18,011 nucleotides of DNA from JBCDIQ01 sp039024295 (GTDB taxonomy: Bacteria > Bacteroidota > Bacteroidia > J057), in assembly GCA_039024295.1 (NCBI GenBank), contig JBCDIQ010000072.1, positions 1 to 18,011 on the forward strand, given 5' to 3'. Position 1 is the stretch's first letter. The number at the start of each line of letters is the position of its first letter. The notes below the pieces were generated by a model that saw nothing but the letters and a program-made list of their open reading frames with translations, was not told the DNA's origin and did not search any database. This document shows, one piece after another, positions 15,539 to 18,011 of this stretch. A program made the translations under genes and the position numbers.

Positions 15539-17515
15539 ATGCACTTTTACCGCCGCCACCTCACTGATGCTCAACTCCTGCAGCTGTATGAACAGTTGCT
15601 CTTACCTCGAATGATCGAGGAAAAGATGCTGCTCTACCTTCGCCAGGGAAAAATTTCCAAATGGTTTTCCGGCATTGGCCAGGAGGCTATATCTGTAGGC
15701 ATCACAGCTGCCTTAAATCCAGAAGATTACCTCTTACCCCTCCACAGAAATCTGGGCGTGTTTACCACCCGGGGACTGACATTGGAATCCCTCTTTTGCC
15801 AATGGCAAGGAAAAGCCGGGGGGTTCACCCAAGGCCGGGATCGGTCTTTCCATTTTGGCAGCCCAAAGGACCGGATCATTGGCATGATTTCCCACCTGGG
15901 GGCCATGCTGCCTGTCGCGGACGGGCTGGCCCTGGCCTCAAAACTTAAAGGGGAATCCTGGATTGCGACTGTATTTTCAGGCGATGGGGGTACTTCAGAA
16001 GGAGACTTTCACGAAGCCCTGAACCTGGCTTCCGTATGGGACCTACCTGTTTTATTTGTGGTGGAAAACAATGGATATGGGCTTTCCACCCCTACGGAAG
16101 AACAGTATCGGTGTAAACAATTGGCGGACCGTGCAAAGGGATATGGCATGGAAGGATACACCATTGATGGCAATAATGTCCTGGAGGTGTATCACTTTGT
16201 GAAAGACGTTGCCACGCAAATGCGGGAAGATCACCAGCCGGTCTTACTGGAATGCAACACCTTCCGGATGCGGGGGCATGAAGAGGCCTCCGGCACCAAA
16301 TACGTGCCCCAGGAATTATTTGATACCTGGGCAGAAAAAGACCCGATTGCTACCTACACTCAATTTCTCCATACTGAAGGAGTCCTAACAGATGAGTTTG
16401 AAGCGGACATTCGAGCAAAACATACTGCTTACATCGAGGCCGAATTGCAAGCCGCTCAGGAATCTGCTGATATTTCCCCAGACGTTACTCATGAAACCCA
16501 GCAGGTATTTGCCCCCTCTTCTGCAGCACTTACCCCCCCAGCCGATACCACCAAGGAAATCAGAATGGTGGATGCCATTGCAGAATCGTTGGAAGCCTCC
16601 CTTCACGAACACGAAAACCTGGTGTTCATGGGCCAGGATGTGGCGGGATACGGCGGCGTTTTTAAAATCAGTGAAGGCTTTGCAGATACCTTCGGCAAGG
16701 GCCGCATTCGCAATACCCCGATATGTGAATCGGCCGTGATTGGTGCAGGACTGGGGCTTTCCCTCTCTGGGATGAAGGCAGTGGTAGAAATGCAGTTTGC
16801 CGACTTTGTGTCGTGCGGCTTTAACCAAATTGTGAACAACCTCGCCAAGAACCACTACCGCTGGGGGCATGCACCCGACGTGGTGGTGCGCATGCCCTGC
16901 GGCGGCGGTGTAGGAGCTGGCCCTTTCCACTCCCAAACCAATGAGGGATGGTTTACCCAGGTACCGGGACTGAAAATTGTGTATCCGGCATTCCCGGAGG
17001 ATGCCAAGGGACTGCTCAGCACGGCCATTCAGGACCCGAATCCTGTACTGTTTTTTGAGCATAAAGCCATGTACCGTTCCATCAAAGGAGAAGTCCCTAC
17101 CAATCACTATCACCTGCCCATCGGCAAGGCCAATCGGGTGCTGATGGGCGATGACCTGACTGTCATTACCTACGGCATGGGGGTTCATTGGGCCTTGGAA
17201 GCTACAGCTTCATTTGATGCAGGAGTCATTGAGGTCATCGACCTGCGGTCCTTGATCCCCTGGGACCAGGAAACGGTCTTCGAATCTGTCCGAAAAACCG
17301 GCAAATGCCTCGTGCTATACGAGGCGTCTCATACAAGTGCCTTTGGTGCAGAGATCGCTGCCACTATTGGAGAGGTCTGCTTTACTTCCTTGGATGCGCC
17401 TGTTCGCAGGCTGGGTGCCATGGATACGCCCGTTCCTTTTCATGTTGAACTAGAGCGACAGTATCTTCCAAAGGAGCGGTTGAACGGGGTGTTGGAGGAG
17501 TTGTTGGGGTATTGA
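15539..17515 (+). CDS. Fused alpha-beta 2-oxoacid dehydrogenase E1 (branched-chain type)
   Basis: 658 aa thiamine-diphosphate enzyme that decarboxylates branched-chain 2-oxoacids and passes the acyl group to the lipoyl E2 subunit. Residues 10-330 are the alpha part: GKISKWFSGIGQEA, HRNLGVFTTRG, and the ThDP motif GDGGTSEG (148-155) ending in NN (177-178). A short acidic, Pro-rich linker (about 305-335) leads into the beta part: pyrimidine-binding domain from about 339 (RMVDAIAESL, MGQDVAGYGG, AVIGAGLGLSLSG) and a transketolase C-terminal domain from about 525 (DLTVITYGMG, DLRSLIPWD, LYEASHTSAFGAEIA). Separate alpha and beta genes are the norm elsewhere; the fused form is common in Bacteroidota. 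No E2 or E3 gene is in the window. The start at 15539 fits the family N-terminus. Confidence 0.93.
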   Translation: MHFYRRHLTDAQLLQLYEQLLLPRMIEEKMLLYLRQGKISKWFSGIGQEAISVGITAALNPEDYLLPLHRNLGVFTTRGLTLESLFCQWQGKAGGFTQGRDRSFHFGSPKDRIIGMISHLGAMLPVADGLALASKLKGESWIATVFSGDGGTSEGDFHEALNLASVWDLPVLFVVENNGYGLSTPTEEQYRCKQLADRAKGYGMEGYTIDGNNVLEVYHFVKDVATQMREDHQPVLLECNTFRMRGHEEASGTKYVPQELFDTWAEKDPIATYTQFLHTEGVLTDEFEADIRAKHTAYIEAELQAAQESADISPDVTHETQQVFAPSSAALTPPADTTKEIRMVDAIAESLEASLHEHENLVFMGQDVAGYGGVFKISEGFADTFGKGRIRNTPICESAVIGAGLGLSLSGMKAVVEMQFADFVSCGFNQIVNNLAKNHYRWGHAPDVVVRMPCGGGVGAGPFHSQTNEGWFTQVPGLKIVYPAFPEDAKGLLSTAIQDPNPVLFFEHKAMYRSIKGEVPTNHYHLPIGKANRVLMGDDLTVITYGMGVHWALEATASFDAGVIEVIDLRSLIPWDQETVFESVRKTGKCLVLYEASHTSAFGAEIAATIGEVCFTSLDAPVRRLGAMDTPVPFHVELERQYLPKERLNGVLEELLGY

Positions 17516-17555
17516 TGACTAAACGTAAAGAACTAATCACAAAAACTACCATAAA

Positions 17556-17900
17556 ATGAGATGCCTTATTTTTTTAGGCTTGGCTTTACTACTGCTTGGA
17601 TGCAATCCTCCAGAAGAAGGAAAGAAGGATTCGAATGACCTGGAAATGACCATCAAATTTCTAGAGTTTCATAACCAGCAGAAGCTTAAAAATTTGGAGA
17701 AACTCACAAACGATCTAGTACCATACTCAATGGTTAATAATCGAAAAAACCTGGATCGTGCGCGGAGCATTGAAAATAGTGTTTGGAGAATTAAATCTTC
17801 GAAAAATCCAGATCTAGAGGAAGAGGCTGTTCTAAAAGAAATGAGCATAATATCTCAGGAACTGGCTGATGAGCACTTATTCAAATTCAAACCTAATTAG
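17556..17900 (+). CDS. Small hypothetical lipoprotein (114 aa)
   Basis: The signal peptide MRCLIFLGLALLLLGC ends at a lipobox with Cys16, so the mature protein is lipid-anchored in the envelope. The rest is highly charged and helical (for example FLEFHNQQKLKNLEKLTNDL, residues 36-55), with no recognised domain. The coding sequence is visibly more A/T-rich than the neighbouring E1 gene, which could mean recent acquisition. It starts 40 bp after the E1 stop and may be read on the same transcript. Confidence 0.75.
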   Translation: MRCLIFLGLALLLLGCNPPEEGKKDSNDLEMTIKFLEFHNQQKLKNLEKLTNDLVPYSMVNNRKNLDRARSIENSVWRIKSSKNPDLEEEAVLKEMSIISQELADEHLFKFKPN

Positions 17901-18011
17901 GGTCTGCTGAACAACGTGGCTGTTCATGCGGTGCGCAACGTGGTTTGAGCTATCCTTCTAGGCTGCCGCTGCTTGTGATAGTTGCACCTAACTTGTATGA
18001 AGGTCCGTCTG
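17901..18011. other. Non-coding tail with a hairpin and repeated octamer
   Basis: TGAACA (17908-17913) and TGTTCA (17921-17926) form a 6-bp stem with a 7-nt loop. The octamer CAACGTGG occurs at 17912-17919 and again at 17936-17943. There is no T-tract, so this is not a standard terminator. The region runs off the window edge, so what it belongs to cannot be told. Confidence 0.4.

Noticed and set aside
16385..17188. 267-codon open frame antisense to the E1 gene
   Set aside because: The opposite strand encodes an unmistakable E1 beta domain; the frame is His/Gly-rich shadow sequence.
1..18011. CRISPR array, tRNA, rRNA or complete insertion sequence
   Set aside because: I found no regularly spaced direct repeats, no cloverleaf-like genes and no transposase or terminal inverted repeats.

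Overview
The window looks like an ordinary chromosomal stretch of a Bacteroidota bacterium, most likely in or near the Cytophagales. The grounds are a DUF5686 outer-membrane protein with a carboxypeptidase-regulatory-like domain, a Bacteroidota-type topoisomerase IV subunit A, an alpha-beta fused 2-oxoacid dehydrogenase E1, a DUF1703-type AAA/PD-(D/E)XK protein, lipoproteins with short signal peptides, and several copies of the Bacteroidota -7 promoter box TAnnTTTG. I see no rRNA, tRNA, CRISPR array, phage genes or complete insertion sequence. Family assignments come from reading the protein sequences by eye; no database search was run.

Layout. 1-2431: 3' part of a DUF5686 outer-membrane protein (+), open at the left edge. 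2442-3650: a gene (-) with CBS-like segments and a C-terminal Swt1-like HEPN domain, divergent from a small unknown gene at 3763-4098 (+). 4303-5337: a short Crp/Fnr regulator followed by a signal-less YceI protein (+). 5361-7898: a ligase-associated Lhr-like DEXH helicase (-) whose N-terminal codons contain a perfect 33-bp palindromic repeat. 8029-8559: a lipoprotein (-) with a good intrinsic terminator. 8867-11473: parC (+) with a clear promoter. 11474-12724: a ureohydrolase/formimidoylglutamase-like gene (-) that seems to have lost its metal ligands. Its stop abuts the parC stop, and its first ATG overlaps the start of the next gene. 12723-13706: an NAD(P)-dependent epimerase/SDR (+). 13766-15487: a DUF1703 AAA/PD-(D/E)XK protein (+), flanked by imperfect short repeats and preceded by a -7 box only 3 nt from its ATG. 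15539-17515: fused E1 alpha-beta (+). 17556-17900: a small lipoprotein (+). 17901-18011: a non-coding tail with a short hairpin and a repeated octamer.

The genes do not form one pathway. Strand alternates often and most boundaries are convergent or divergent, so these are mostly independent housekeeping and accessory genes. Only Crp-YceI, and perhaps the run of + genes from 12723 to the right edge, could share transcripts. The items most worth a second look are the HEPN protein, the in-frame palindrome in the helicase, the degenerate ureohydrolase with its compressed boundaries, and the repeat-flanked DUF1703 gene. I found no convincing multi-gene novel system.
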